A stretch of DNA of 64,000 nucleotides from Deltaproteobacteria bacterium (GTDB taxonomy: Bacteria > Desulfobacterota > Desulfuromonadia > Desulfuromonadales > Geopsychrobacteraceae). Shown piece after piece: positions 44,401 to 53,500 of this stretch. Every line of letters begins with the position of its first letter. Positions within the stretch are counted from its first letter, which is position 1. Made by a program: the position numbers and the translations under genes. The DNA is taken from positions 21,749 through 85,748 of the forward strand of contig JAJRWF010000050.1 in the NCBI GenBank assembly GCA_024276905.1. Direction: 5' to 3'. Under the pieces are notes generated by a model that was not told the DNA's origin, did no database searches, and worked only from the letters and a program-made list of their open reading frames with translations.

Positions 44401-47129
44401 ACACTGAAGGTTCGGGAACTGGTCAACGGCAGAGCCGTACTGTCATTCCAGTTTCCACCAGGAGTCTCACCAGGTGGGGTGTCGAGGAAATAATCCGGGT
44501 CGCTGCCCGAAGCAGTATCAACATCGCGAACCTCCAAATAGGTTCCATCGGCAGTAGTACCGGAGATGACGAAGCCCATGTGCTGCTGAATACAACCAGA
44601 GGCATAATCGGAGCTGATATCGATGGTGACCGTCCCATCATTGTTAACCGTATATTCGTAGGTCGCAATGGCATCCATATCATGGTCAGCACCCTGCTCG
44701 ACATCCTCATAGTTGATCCGGAACTTGCCATAGGTCGGTGACAATTGCTGCATAAAGACATCTACGATGGTATTGGTCGGCTGAAATAATCCCTGTGTGC
44801 CGACAACCCCGAGACAACCACCCACCGATTTGGCAAAGGGAACGACTGTAACGTCAAAATCACCATCCTGATCGGTATCGATTTCAATTCGCGGCAACGG
44901 CGATGACAGGGCAACACTGAAGGTACTGACCTTCTGCTCCGAAGCCGCCGCATTAAGATCGGTTGTATGCCCGTACCAGGCGACACTGCCTGCGTAGAAG
45001 CTGCCTTGCTTGGTCGGCTCCTCGGGCGAAAGTCCGCGGATATTCCCGAGCGAGGTCACAGTTTTTTCGGTTGGAGCACCATCATAGGTATTGCCGGATT
45101 GTCCAATGAAATAGTTGCCGTTGATCCCCTCTGCGACCGAAATCTTGTCGGCCAGCACTTCGGCGTCAAGTCCGGTGAGATCGCCAGAGACGCTGTTGAA
45201 ATATGAACCCGGAATCTGATCCGAGTCGAAGTTGGTATTGGGATCACTCAACACCAGCATGAAGGGCCTGGCACATTCAGGAAAGCCGTTGGTCGCATCG
45301 TAGGGGTTCTGCCAGGAGGGTTTCGGCAGGCCGAGAATGTTATCATCGTAACTGCTGCTTGTTCCGTAGGTAAAGGCACTGGTCGGACCGCTCTTGCCTG
45401 CAAAATAACGCAGGGTTTCGTACATCATTTCCCCAACCGGGTTACCCCACATCCGACACTCGCCCTCTGCAATCGGACGGGTGGTGATCCAGCCGCAATT
45501 CTGATTATAGGAAAAAGAACCGTAATCAAATCCGACAATTTTCATCTTGTTGATCGTCGATATAATACCGTTGACGTTGCTAAACTGGCCGGTCGTTAAA
45601 TTTATTTCGTCTCTGATACTGCCAACATTCTTGCGCAGCACACCACCTGAGGTGTTTTTGGTATAGGAGCCGGTCATCAGACCGAAGTACATACTTTCAT
45701 TTTCACCATGTTTCTGCAGCAAACCGACCGGCTTGTAGATCCCACTGCCGTACTGCTTACAATTCAGTTCGGGCATGGAAGCATCACAGACCTTGACCCG
45801 CACTTCATAGTCGGTGATCGCCGAGACGGGACGCACACCGATATCGGTATTGTAGATCGTTCGGGTCACACCAGCGGGCCAACGGGAATCTGGAATGACT
45901 TCCCAGCTGTTCGAGCTGGCAGCGCCTTTCCACCAGAGGATATAACCGTCACCACCAGTCAGTTCATGGTGGCGAAATTCCACTGCATGGTCCCCCCCGG
46001 CAAGGGTAACCGTAACCGCATTCTGTGGGCTGCCAGCAGTTCCATGCCCACCATACCAGGCCGTAGTCCGCACCCCGTCGATCCAGACCTCGACGGTATC
46101 ATCACCATCAATACCGATCTCATAGACCCCTCCCTGGGCCAGGGGAACATTGAGGGTTCCGGTCATTACCGTAATAAAATAATCCTGCAGCCCGGTATAG
46201 GGATTTCCACTGCCCTGCATGCGGGACATCGATCCCGAACCTTCCAAGTGGGACGCATTGGCGAATGACAGAATTGCCGCATCAAATTCGCCGGCGTTGT
46301 TCATATGGCTCGGCCAGGAACCGCCACCTCCCGAAAGATCCTCCAGGCTGTTATCGGCCACCGGCCGCTCTTTGGCGACCCATTCCCAGATGCGGTGCGA
46401 ATTGTTCGGCATCACCCGCATCACCGGCGGGCTGTTGACCCCCAGCGAGGTATTGGCAATCAGGTGGCGCATACCGGTCGCCGGAGTATCGAGCGGGGTA
46501 AAATCGGTGATATTGTAGTCCGGGACAACCGGGTTTCCACCCGAGTCAAGATAGGTCCCATACTCTTTACCCCAGGTGTGAGCATCCTGGGGAATAAAAA
46601 CACGCTCGAGAACAGTTGCTGTCGTGCTGTCGGTTGACCGGTAACCGCCGAACAGAACCTTACGCAGGGTGTCCATGCGCGACATGGTGACATAGTTAAG
46701 AAAATCACCACTCCAGGTCCGCGCGGATACAGCGGTCGCCGCAGTGTTGCAAACCTTGTCGGTTGTCACTTTGACCGGATTGAAAACACGGTTGGAACTA
46801 TCGTACGAATAACACTTGAAGGAATCGAAATAACCGTAATAATCGATCGCGGCAGGGTTGGCATTGCCACCTGCATCAATCATATATCCCTTGTAGCCGA
46901 CATCAATTACGCCATCATTATCAAGGTCGGAGATATCGTTGTAGGCTTCGTAATAGAGTTTATGATTGCGCGCCATGGTCAGCATGACCAGCGGTGGAAC
47001 CCCTGCGTTGACAAAGGGCGGCAGGAGGCTGAAGTCATCGACTGTTTCAGCCTGCAGATGCGCTGGAAAGGTCATGAATCCGACAAGGAGCAGAATAATG
47101 GCAGATACTGTGGTGGTCCGTCGCTTCAT
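41457..47129 (-). CDS. PilY1-like type IV pilus tip adhesin, operon 1 (with PA14-like insert)
   Basis: This 1890-residue exported protein has a signal peptide (IILLLVGFMTFPAHLQAET) and a PilY1-type C-terminal beta-propeller region (YVGANDGMLHAFNAGFYDRG; MVVGMRFGGGAFQIDSN). It ends with SGVISWQDEN. Between about residues 310 and 415 lies a PA14-like carbohydrate-binding module (YEIGIDGDDTVEVWIDGVRT; HAVEFRHHELTGGDGYILWW). Several calcium-type loops occur (DLDNDGVIDVG; DSNGDGRLTGTE; DRDGDGFNETT). PilY1 proteins sit at pilus tips and prime assembly. It is the last gene of operon 1. Confidence 0.93.
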   Translation of the reverse strand: MKRRTTTVSAIILLLVGFMTFPAHLQAETVDDFSLLPPFVNAGVPPLVMLTMARNHKLYYEAYNDISDLDNDGVIDVGYKGYMIDAGGNANPAAIDYYGYFDSFKCYSYDSSNRVFNPVKVTTDKVCNTAATAVSARTWSGDFLNYVTMSRMDTLRKVLFGGYRSTDSTTATVLERVFIPQDAHTWGKEYGTYLDSGGNPVVPDYNITDFTPLDTPATGMRHLIANTSLGVNSPPVMRVMPNNSHRIWEWVAKERPVADNSLEDLSGGGGSWPSHMNNAGEFDAAILSFANASHLEGSGSMSRMQGSGNPYTGLQDYFITVMTGTLNVPLAQGGVYEIGIDGDDTVEVWIDGVRTTAWYGGHGTAGSPQNAVTVTLAGGDHAVEFRHHELTGGDGYILWWKGAASSNSWEVIPDSRWPAGVTRTIYNTDIGVRPVSAITDYEVRVKVCDASMPELNCKQYGSGIYKPVGLLQKHGENESMYFGLMTGSYTKNTSGGVLRKNVGSIRDEINLTTGQFSNVNGIISTINKMKIVGFDYGSFSYNQNCGWITTRPIAEGECRMWGNPVGEMMYETLRYFAGKSGPTSAFTYGTSSSYDDNILGLPKPSWQNPYDATNGFPECARPFMLVLSDPNTNFDSDQIPGSYFNSVSGDLTGLDAEVLADKISVAEGINGNYFIGQSGNTYDGAPTEKTVTSLGNIRGLSPEEPTKQGSFYAGSVAWYGHTTDLNAAASEQKVSTFSVALSSPLPRIEIDTDQDGDFDVTVVPFAKSVGGCLGVVGTQGLFQPTNTIVDVFMQQLSPTYGKFRINYEDVEQGADHDMDAIATYEYTVNNDGTVTIDISSDYASGCIQQHMGFVISGTTADGTYLEVRDVDTASGSDPDYFLDTPPGETPGGNWNDSTALPLTSSRTFSVSNSGSAATILKDPLWYAAKYGGFEEKSAQTDAGWNYPDLQAEWDEGPGSPDGDPDTYFYVTNPLYLEQQLARSFAEILRRTSSGTAASVISSSRSGEGAIYQSLFYTTLTDTAGRSIDWAGQTHALFIDSYGNMREDSDASGALSMTDDKIIMFVETNSGGNIKTVISRFTDSNGDGRLTGTELSATDSNVAVADINCVWNSSAWLNELPDANILTNRSSYISSGQQRYIFTLIDADNDMVADPGETKAFVDSDSSILPYIHALQPFDNTLLPSDLSNILSSNPSAYAGTILPDFQTQQRKRVIKFIRGQDQGSYNSSTSPSYSIPPLRSRQIDYDDDGTTETWRMGDIVYSSPTIVGPPVEDYDLLYHDSSYIGFYLKYFNRRNVVYVGANDGMLHAFNAGFYDRGYKTFYKNYFLDTSNNNMPTFDNAAGPDLGAELWGYVPFNLLPHLYWLADGRYNTEKHVAFMDLKPRIFDAKIFTPDTTHINGWGTLMVVGMRFGGGAFQIDSNMDNLRTDAAGNPEKVMRSALVVLDITDPEVPPTVLAELSFADLGFTTAYPTVAVFRDRGDLIPAPSSPSNEWYLALGSGPFDSTLGGPRGDALTDATSNQAAKVYLVDLKVLAQNGSVSVIDSNGSAVTGGSIAPFASVDSNAFVSDLVAVDYDLDYRPDTIYFGTVSGSFATGWGGKMRRLLFKDNPTRSTWIGDSTLIDLGSVESGQPITAAATISISPNALTNDRWIYFGTGRFFNRKDVNNLATAGDVQSYYGIKEPLDVSNSPPTFTWGTVTNSTLLDTTAAKVFEDGITVYTVYPNTTTKTAFNLLVERMKIQDPSATGFVNGWRFNLTDARERNLGQAVALGEILTFSTYVPSLDACEIEGNSNLYAIYYTTGTAYKKHIFNLIGTIGVTEDRDGDGFNETTSYEVLRKKSIGRGMTLTPNLHVGRNKGSKAFLQTSTGGIIGFEQKAPGFTKSGVISWQDEN

Positions 47130-47142
47130 GATTTGCCTCCCC

Positions 47143-47469
47143 TTACAGCGTGACTTTGATCTGATAAATTCTGAATCCCTGGATCAGCATATTGACGTCC
47201 TGGGTTCGGAAAATACTCTGGGTCCGTATCGGTTCCTGACTGAACCCACCAGTATGCCGCCTTGAAATCTTGTAAGCCTTGGCCTGCGGCATAAAAGCAT
47301 AGGGGATACCGTCAACCTCAACCATCACCTGCTGACCATCGGTCCAGGCCCCTCTGGTCACCTGCCCTTCTTTCCAGGTCTGCCAGCTATCTCCCGCCCA
47401 GACCGAAGTGCTTCCCAAAACCAGACAGGCTGCCATCATGAGAAAGATCCATCCAGATGTTCTGATCAT
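47143..47469 (-). CDS. Small exported protein of the pilY1 operon, unknown function
   Basis: The 108-residue product has a signal peptide (WIFLMMAACLVLGSTSVWAG) and a short beta-rich remainder (EVDGIPYAFMPQAKAYKISR). It ends with QGFRIYQIKVTL. I do not recognise the family. The ATG at 47469 has AGGAGG about 9 bases upstream; an upstream start 11 codons earlier has none. It lies 13 bases before pilY1 and after pilX, in the place that other pilus operons use for small helper proteins. Confidence 0.7.
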   Translation of the reverse strand: MIRTSGWIFLMMAACLVLGSTSVWAGDSWQTWKEGQVTRGAWTDGQQVMVEVDGIPYAFMPQAKAYKISRRHTGGFSQEPIRTQSIFRTQDVNMLIQGFRIYQIKVTL

Positions 47470-47483
47470 CAGCTTCCTCCTTT

Positions 47484-48044
47484 CTACAAAACATGCAGCC
47501 ATTGACCCTTAACCTGAGCCCGGCCGTTATTAACCCCCTCATGAAGGGAGCGAACATCATAAATCAACCAGGCACCACCACCGGCCGCACCTTTGCCAAC
47601 CCCTTCATAACCAGCAGCCATCTGTACCGCACCACCGGAAGAAAGCGCGCCGTTGACACCAAAAACCATGTAGGTAGAACCACGCCCGAAAGAGAGATCC
47701 GCATCACGAACCGAAGAGGTCGGAACGGTTGCCCCCAGATCGTCACTCAACCAGAAATCTTTGTTATAAACCGTAACCTGTCCAACGGTTTTGGTTGTTC
47801 CAATCTCATTTTTCCAGCCTCGCGCCATGATCGCTTGTTCGATTAACTCCTTACTGATTTCATTCCCGGCATCGGCCGCATAGAAGGTCATTTTTTGAAC
47901 TTTGTGATTACGTGCTATTGCCGTTTCAAGGTCCGTGTTGTCCAAAGCACTGAGACCGATGACTGTCAGCAGTAACAACATCATCAAGGCAAAAATCAAA
48001 GCCACGCCCGATTCATTGTCAACTGTCCGTAAAATCGATTTCAT
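47484..48044 (-). CDS. PilX-type minor pilin, operon 1
   Basis: The 186-residue product has a prepilin leader ending in Gly and a hydrophobic helix (ESGVALIFALMMLLLLTVIG). The fifth mature residue is Phe rather than Glu, as in PilX/GspK-type minor pilins that cap the pilus. The remainder reads MTFYAADAGNEISKELIEQA, typical of the PilX N-domain. GGGGAG lies 5 bases before the ATG. Confidence 0.88.
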   Translation of the reverse strand: MKSILRTVDNESGVALIFALMMLLLLTVIGLSALDNTDLETAIARNHKVQKMTFYAADAGNEISKELIEQAIMARGWKNEIGTTKTVGQVTVYNKDFWLSDDLGATVPTSSVRDADLSFGRGSTYMVFGVNGALSSGGAVQMAAGYEGVGKGAAGGGAWLIYDVRSLHEGVNNGRAQVKGQWLHVL

Positions 48045-48056
48045 CTACACTCCCCT

Positions 48057-48437
48057 TCAAATAGTGTCCGCTTTGACAAAAATCAGGTCGGTGGTATGGG
48101 AAATTCCCCGGTAATTCCAGGTGATATCAATCTGTACGGTCTTGGTATTATCGAGCTGGGCATTATCTGTCACCGTCCAGGTATAGGAGTAGATGCCCTC
48201 AGTCACGGTCGCGTGCGGGCCCGCAACAAAATCTGCATGATCAAACGGCAGACTTAAAAGCTCTTCAACTTTTCCCAGGCCAAATTCGGTCCCTTCAGTC
48301 GTAGCGCGAGCTGAAAAATTCCCGACAATTGAGGTCGTCTGCATCCCGGCAACGGCCAGTAAACCGACCGCAAAAATCGTGATGGCGACCATCACTTCGA
48401 TCAGAGAGAACCCCCTTTGTCCCTTGAGAATTTTCAT
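48057..48437 (-). CDS. PilV-type minor pilin, operon 1
   Basis: The 126-residue product has a class III leader cleaved at RG/FSLIEVMVAITIFAVGLLA, with Glu5, and a small globular domain (YSYTWTVTDNAQLDNTKTVQ). It begins directly after the pilW stop codon. Minor pilins of this type prime pilus assembly with PilW, PilX and FimT. Confidence 0.88.
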   Translation of the reverse strand: MKILKGQRGFSLIEVMVAITIFAVGLLAVAGMQTTSIVGNFSARATTEGTEFGLGKVEELLSLPFDHADFVAGPHATVTEGIYSYTWTVTDNAQLDNTKTVQIDITWNYRGISHTTDLIFVKADTI

Positions 48438-49226
48438 TCAGCTCCCCATATTGCGACAGTAAACTCTGGTTGAAAGGATGCGCCGATGAAATTTGTCGGC
48501 CGTTGTGACCACCGTATCTCCGACCGTGTAGGTCGCACCGCCGGAAAAGTTATTATCAGGCTTCGAGGTTCGCGCCAGCATCCAGATCTTTACAACCCGG
48601 ATATCTTCAAGGTCGGCCAGGACACCAGTATCTGTCGCATTCAGGCTGCCGTCACCGTTGGTATCGTCGGCACTATCGATAACGCCATCATCATTGGCAT
48701 CGAGATTGAACCAGTTGCCGTTGGGACCGATAATCGCCCAGATTGTCCTGCTGCTGCCGTTGACATCCAACACACCGTCATCATTGGCGTCATAGGCATA
48801 GGCGAAGCCCAGATTGTCGATATATTCTGCGACAAGATTGTTCGGATTTGCACCCGAAGCCCGCCCCAGATTCTGAATTGAGGCCTCGGTATATAATGAA
48901 TAGGTCAGGGTTTCATTAGCGTCAGCGACGTCTCCATCCTCGTTGCGGTCCATAGTGAACTGGACACTGTTGCTCCCTGCGCTCAGAAAACCGACGGTCG
49001 CACCACCGCGACCGTTGAACCCTGCCATCCGCAAATCCGTGACCATGGCATCCACTCCTGAGCGCAGATTCTGCTGAGCCTCGGTCGCATCCAGCTGTTC
49101 TGTATATGTCCGGCTGGAACCTATATAAACATTCATGATCGCCGTTGCCATAAAACCTGTTATGGCAAGGGCGATCAAGAGCTCAACCAGACTCAGACCT
49201 ATTTCACTCTTTATCATTTGCCGCAT
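48438..49226 (-). CDS. PilW-type minor pilin with four calcium-type loops, operon 1
   Basis: The 262-residue product has a prepilin helix cleaved at IG/LSLVELLIALAITGFMATA and a PilW-like globular part ending in RRILSTRVYCRNMG. Between about residues 90 and 200 there are four D-x-N-x-D-G loops (DRNEDGDVADAN, DANDDGVLDVNG, DANDDGVIDSAD, DTNGDGSLNATD), a density unusual for PilW. It is between fimT and pilV. Confidence 0.88.
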   Translation of the reverse strand: MRQMIKSEIGLSLVELLIALAITGFMATAIMNVYIGSSRTYTEQLDATEAQQNLRSGVDAMVTDLRMAGFNGRGGATVGFLSAGSNSVQFTMDRNEDGDVADANETLTYSLYTEASIQNLGRASGANPNNLVAEYIDNLGFAYAYDANDDGVLDVNGSSRTIWAIIGPNGNWFNLDANDDGVIDSADDTNGDGSLNATDTGVLADLEDIRVVKIWMLARTSKPDNNFSGGATYTVGDTVVTTADKFHRRILSTRVYCRNMGS

Positions 49227-49246
49227 CCTGATCCCTCCCTTGCCGG

Positions 49247-49756
49247 TCAGTTCAAACGGACAGCACCACCAATTCTGGTGGTCAGAGTTATGGTCCCGGT
49301 TCCATCAGATTTTGCCAGCTGAACAGTTCCGTTTACCGGGAGATCGCCCGGAAGAAATCCATATGGGACGCCTCTAGTGGTAAAACCGGTTATTGTTCCA
49401 CCTGCGATCGGAAACGTACTGTTCTGCAATTTGACCTTATCCGGCATCTGGATATTTCCGATGATTTCTTCACCGGCATCCAGAACCCTGTCATCATCTT
49501 TATCGACAAAAATCTGATAACTGCCGTTATCGGTAAAATCAAAAATCACCGTAACCGGATAGTTCTGCTTGATCGCTTCCATTTTCGCCTTCTGGAAATA
49601 TCCATATATCTCCTGCGAAGACGCACGAAGCTGACTGCCTCCAAGGTAGCCGAAAAAATTAGGGGTTACGATGGCTAAGACTGTTCCGATAATGGCGATT
49701 GTTACCATCAGCTCCAAAAGGGTAAAACCGGCGGCTGAATTCTCTCGCTTCTTCAT
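49247..49756 (-). CDS. FimT/GspH-type minor pilin, operon 1
   Basis: The 169-residue product has a prepilin leader and helix (AAGFTLLELMVTIAIIGTVL) and a GspH-type globular domain with a D-rich loop (VDKDDDRVLDAGEE). The ATG at 49756 has a weak AGGGGG site; an in-frame start nine codons earlier is possible. It is the first gene of operon 1 behind a sigma-54 promoter. Confidence 0.88.
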   Translation of the reverse strand: MKKRENSAAGFTLLELMVTIAIIGTVLAIVTPNFFGYLGGSQLRASSQEIYGYFQKAKMEAIKQNYPVTVIFDFTDNGSYQIFVDKDDDRVLDAGEEIIGNIQMPDKVKLQNSTFPIAGGTITGFTTRGVPYGFLPGDLPVNGTVQLAKSDGTGTITLTTRIGGAVRLN

Positions 49757-49804
49757 TTTCAAGACCCCCTGATCGGCAACCAAGTAGCTGCCTTCTTAAC
49801 ATTC

Positions 49805-49819
49805 GCAAGGACCAGGCCA
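49805..49819 (-). promoter_or_regulatory. Sigma-54 promoter of pilin operon 1
   Basis: The minus strand reads TGGCCTGGTCCTTGC with exact GG-N10-GC spacing, 49 bases before the fimT ATG. About 95 bases further upstream lies a small palindrome, TGCAC-N6-GTGCA (49903-49918), which could bind an activator. The rest of the roughly 360-base gap between this fimT and pilE (49757-50118) is AT-rich and holds only the pilE terminator besides these. Confidence 0.7.
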
Positions 49820-50057
49820 CCCATTCGATCAACTAATTTCAAATAAAAACAGCTGGTTAGATCATCCAGCCTCATTAAGACAAGCAAACCACCGACATTC
49901 ACTGCACAACATCGTGCAATAATTGCGCTTTTTAGTCCGCAGAACGTTCCTGGGGGAAACGGAGCCTTCAGGCAAAAAAGGAGAATTTCCTCTTATTGCA
50001 AAGAAATGATTTAGCTTTTTGAATTTGGGGACGGGAAAACTACAGGGCTATCTACAT

Positions 50058-50095
50058 AAAAAGGCCGCTCACCAGAAATGGCAAACGGCCTTTTT
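50058..50095. terminator. Terminator after pilE (operon 2)
   Basis: AAAAAGGCCG (50058-50067) and CGGCCTTTTT (50086-50095) form a ten-pair stem with an A-run on one side and a T-run on the other, so it can work on either strand. It lies 24 bases after the pilE stop and ends operon 2. Confidence 0.85.
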
Positions 50096-50118
50096 ATTTT
50101 CAGCAGATCAGGTTGCGC

Positions 50119-50508
50119 TTACCAGCAACCGGCTGGTGTTTTGACTCCGAGATGGTTCAGAGTCAGGGGCGTACAAGCGGTATCTGCAGCCTGAGGTCCG
50201 GTGGCGGTTGCTGTGACGGTGAAGGTATCCGCCGTTGCTGCCAGAGCAAGAGAGTACAACCCATACTCTGAGCTGGCATCGATGGTCGCGCCCACATAGG
50301 TCATATTGGTACTGCGGTAACGCTCAACCTGCTGCACAGCGACCATCAACGCAGCCCGACCATCAGTTCGGTTGGAACGTCGTGTATAACCTTGGTACTG
50401 AGGGATCGCGAAGGCCGCCAGCACCCCGACAATTGTGACCACCACCACCAGCTCAACCAGGGTGAAGCCCTTTTGCTCCATCAATTGATCTGCTTGTTTC
50501 TGTTTCAT
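50119..50508 (-). CDS. PilE-like pilin, operon 2
   Basis: The 129-residue product has a leader cleaved at [21 protein letters not shown] and the type IVa pilin continuation [20 protein letters not shown]. It ends in [10 protein letters not shown] with two cysteines ([18 protein letters not shown]) that can form the D-region disulfide. It resembles PilE/minor pilins placed after pilY1 rather than the short PilA-N of Geobacter. GAGG lies 8 bases before the ATG. Confidence 0.88.
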   Translation of the reverse strand: MKQKQADQLMEQKGFTLVELVVVVTIVGVLAAFAIPQYQGYTRRSNRTDGRAALMVAVQQVERYRSTNMTYVGATIDASSEYGLYSLALAATADTFTVTATATGPQAADTACTPLTLNHLGVKTPAGCW

Positions 50509-50525
50509 TTCTGAATCCTCAAAAC

Positions 50526-53500
50526 CTAATTAATCAGTTGCCGCCAGGAAATTCGCCCGACATCAGTGTTGCCGTTGAAAATCCCGCTGACGCCGCCACC
50601 GCTGGTCGTCGGACCGGTATTCACGGTCGCTGCCGTGGTCCCAGGCTGAGAATTGTTCAGCGCATCGATTGCAGCGGAGATCTGACTGATCAGAATCTGC
50701 TGATCCAGGACATCCTGGGTCGCCTGCTCAACTGTCGCATTTGAACTGGCCAGATCAAGGGCCGTGATATCAGCCTGGATATCGCTGATCTCCTGAGTCA
50801 ACTTGGCAATCTTGCCCGTTTCCTTGTTAATTTTCTCCTGAATTTTTGCTTGTTTATCTGGATCGGTTTCAGCCGCCAGCTCGGCTTGCTTCTCCGCCAG
50901 TTTATCCTGCTTCTTCAACAGATCCTTGTTCTTTTCCGCCAGATCTTTCAGCAGGTCGGCACGATCGCCCTGGGTATTGCCCGCGTTCGACTGTGCGGCC
51001 AGCAGCGCATCCTGGGCCGCCCGCAGAGCAGCCTGTGCAGCGAGTAACTGATTCTGCAATGCTGTCGCATCTGCGCTACTCAAGCTGCTGTTGGTTGTGG
51101 AGGTGGAGGTCGACGTCGTGGTCGCAACACCATTGGTCGTGGTGGTGGTCGTCACCGTGGTGGTGGTCGTCACCGAGCCGTCGGTATTAGTTGTCGAGAC
51201 AAAAGTGGTGTCGGTCGTAGTGGTCGTGGTGGTCGCCGGCGGAGGTGTTGTTCCAAAGTTGCCGCCGGTATCAACCGGAGAAGCCTGCCAGCCGGTTTCA
51301 TTGTAACAGAACCCGTTGTCATGGTGCCAGAAGAGGGTATATTCCCCGAAATGATCCGCGACCGGGCTGGCCTGGGTCTGGTTGATAATAAACCCGCGAT
51401 CTGCCGGGCTGGCCAAACTGGGATCGGAGATACCGGCATTCGGTTGATAACTGTAGGTGACGGCGGTGTTGGCGGTGTTGGCGTCAATAATCTGTACCGT
51501 CAGCGCACCGTTACGCCACTCATTGTACAAACCGTCAGTAAAGGTGCCCTTGACACAACCGGTCTGGGTCGGAATCAGACCAGGGCGGGAAATCCCGGTC
51601 CCCCAATCCTTGATGGTAAAGGCATCGACCGGAAAGTTGACAATCAGGTTCGCCACATCAGCCCGGCTGAAGGTCGGCAGCATCGCCAAATCGAGAGTAC
51701 CGTCCGGGTTCAACGCATTATAATGGGTGTAATAATCCTTGACCGGCAGTGCATTAACACTGGTCGCACCACCCTGGGGCCCGATGGTCAATTCTGCCGC
51801 CGGGCTCAAATCCTGGTTGGCTACCAGAACCTTGAACTGGGTGGCCGTGCTCGGCACGATCAATTGCATCCGGAAGTCCTTGGTCTTACCTTTTTTCGGA
51901 TCAAAACTGACGCCGTTGATCAGATCAACATAGGTGGTATCGTTTTTATCGTCATACTGGTGCTCGTGCACACTGACATTGGTATTCTGCAAGTCGTGGA
52001 TATCAAAGTCGAAGTGGCCGTAGGAGACCCCCGGTCCGGTGTCAACAGTGGTGGTGGTCGAACCACCGGTATCATTTCCGGTGACCGGATTGGGCGGTAT
52101 CGTGATCACACCGGTGTCAACATCCGGGTTGTAACCGTAAAGAGTCGCGAACAGACTGGTCAATTTGACCAGAACCGGCTGTGAGGAGACCACCCCGGCG
52201 ACAACAAACTTGCCCACCGGCACACCGGTATGATCCAGCAGCAGATTGAAGTTGCTGTCCGATAGACGATCAGCAGAATCGACCGTGCCATCAGCATTCA
52301 GGTCAAAAAATGGATTGACATCACCGCCGCCGGTCCAGGCATTCAGTTCAATCAACCAGTTTTCATCAAGCTTCGGGTTCGTCGCGGTCAGGTAATAACG
52401 ACCGGCAGTATCGACGAAAGTTCCGTTGCCAACCACCCGTTCCCCTGCGGGCAGTGGGGTTTTCCACCCCAGATCACCGCCTGCTGCCCAGTTGGGCTGG
52501 TTCACTGTTGCCCAACGAACCTTGGTTACCTGTGCATTGTCGACATATTCAGCAGCGGTCAGGGTCTGCGTCAACAGTGTCGTATTGCCATTGGGGGGGG
52601 AATCCCAGATCCCGTAGACGGCATAGATGGTGGTATCATCGTTACTGTCGGCATCGGTTAAAATACGCCCGGTACCAAACACGGCCAGATAGCCTCCCTT
52701 GGGGTGTCGTACAATCACCGGGGCGGTGGTAATCGACTGCCCGGTTGCGTAAAGCTTGGTGCTCGACCAGTTACTATTCGTCGTATCGGTCAGATCAAAC
52801 TTCCACATGTTCCCGTCGAGATCACCTGCGTAGACATATTCGATAATTCCGTCTTTGTCGACATCCTTGATCGTCGGACTCGAAAGGCCGTTATGCACAC
52901 CGGTTGCCGATGGCTGAACATCAATCTCGCGGACCAGGCTGCCATCGGTTGCGTCCAGAATCAGCAGGGTCGCATGCTCATTGCCGGTATTTTCATATCC
53001 GTTGCCGACAATCACAACCTCCTGGGACCCGGTGGAAGTCCGAACCCGGGTAATTTTCGGCGCACTGTAACCGTAGCCCAGATTGGCCAGCCCGGTGGTC
53101 GTCTCGTCAACTTCCCACAGAACCTTGGCCGCCGCCTCACTGATCGAGGTCGGATCGGCGGTGACGTCAAGAGCAAACAACCCCTTGCCACCGGCACCGA
53201 GATTACCAACCAGAATTTTTTTACTGGCACCACTGATGGTGGCGTTCCCGATGGCTGGCGAGCCATCCACCAGATAATCGAGTGTAGCAACTGAGGCAAA
53301 GTGCTTCAGCTTCCCCAGCAGCATCGTCGGCATATAGGCCCATTTCTCCGCGCCATTGCTGGCATCAAAAACATGCAGCAGACCGTCATTGGCGCCGACA
53401 TAGATATTGCCATTGTGTTTTATCATCTGCGAATGAACGATCGGGCCAAGAACCGAGGTCCGATCTCGCAAGGTACCGCCGTTGGCGATCTCGTCGCTGC

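Noticed and set aside
51090..51240. Repetitive GTGGTGGTCGTC-type DNA
   Set aside because: It looks like a short tandem array but is the coding of Thr runs in PilY1 of operon 2, not a CRISPR or other element.
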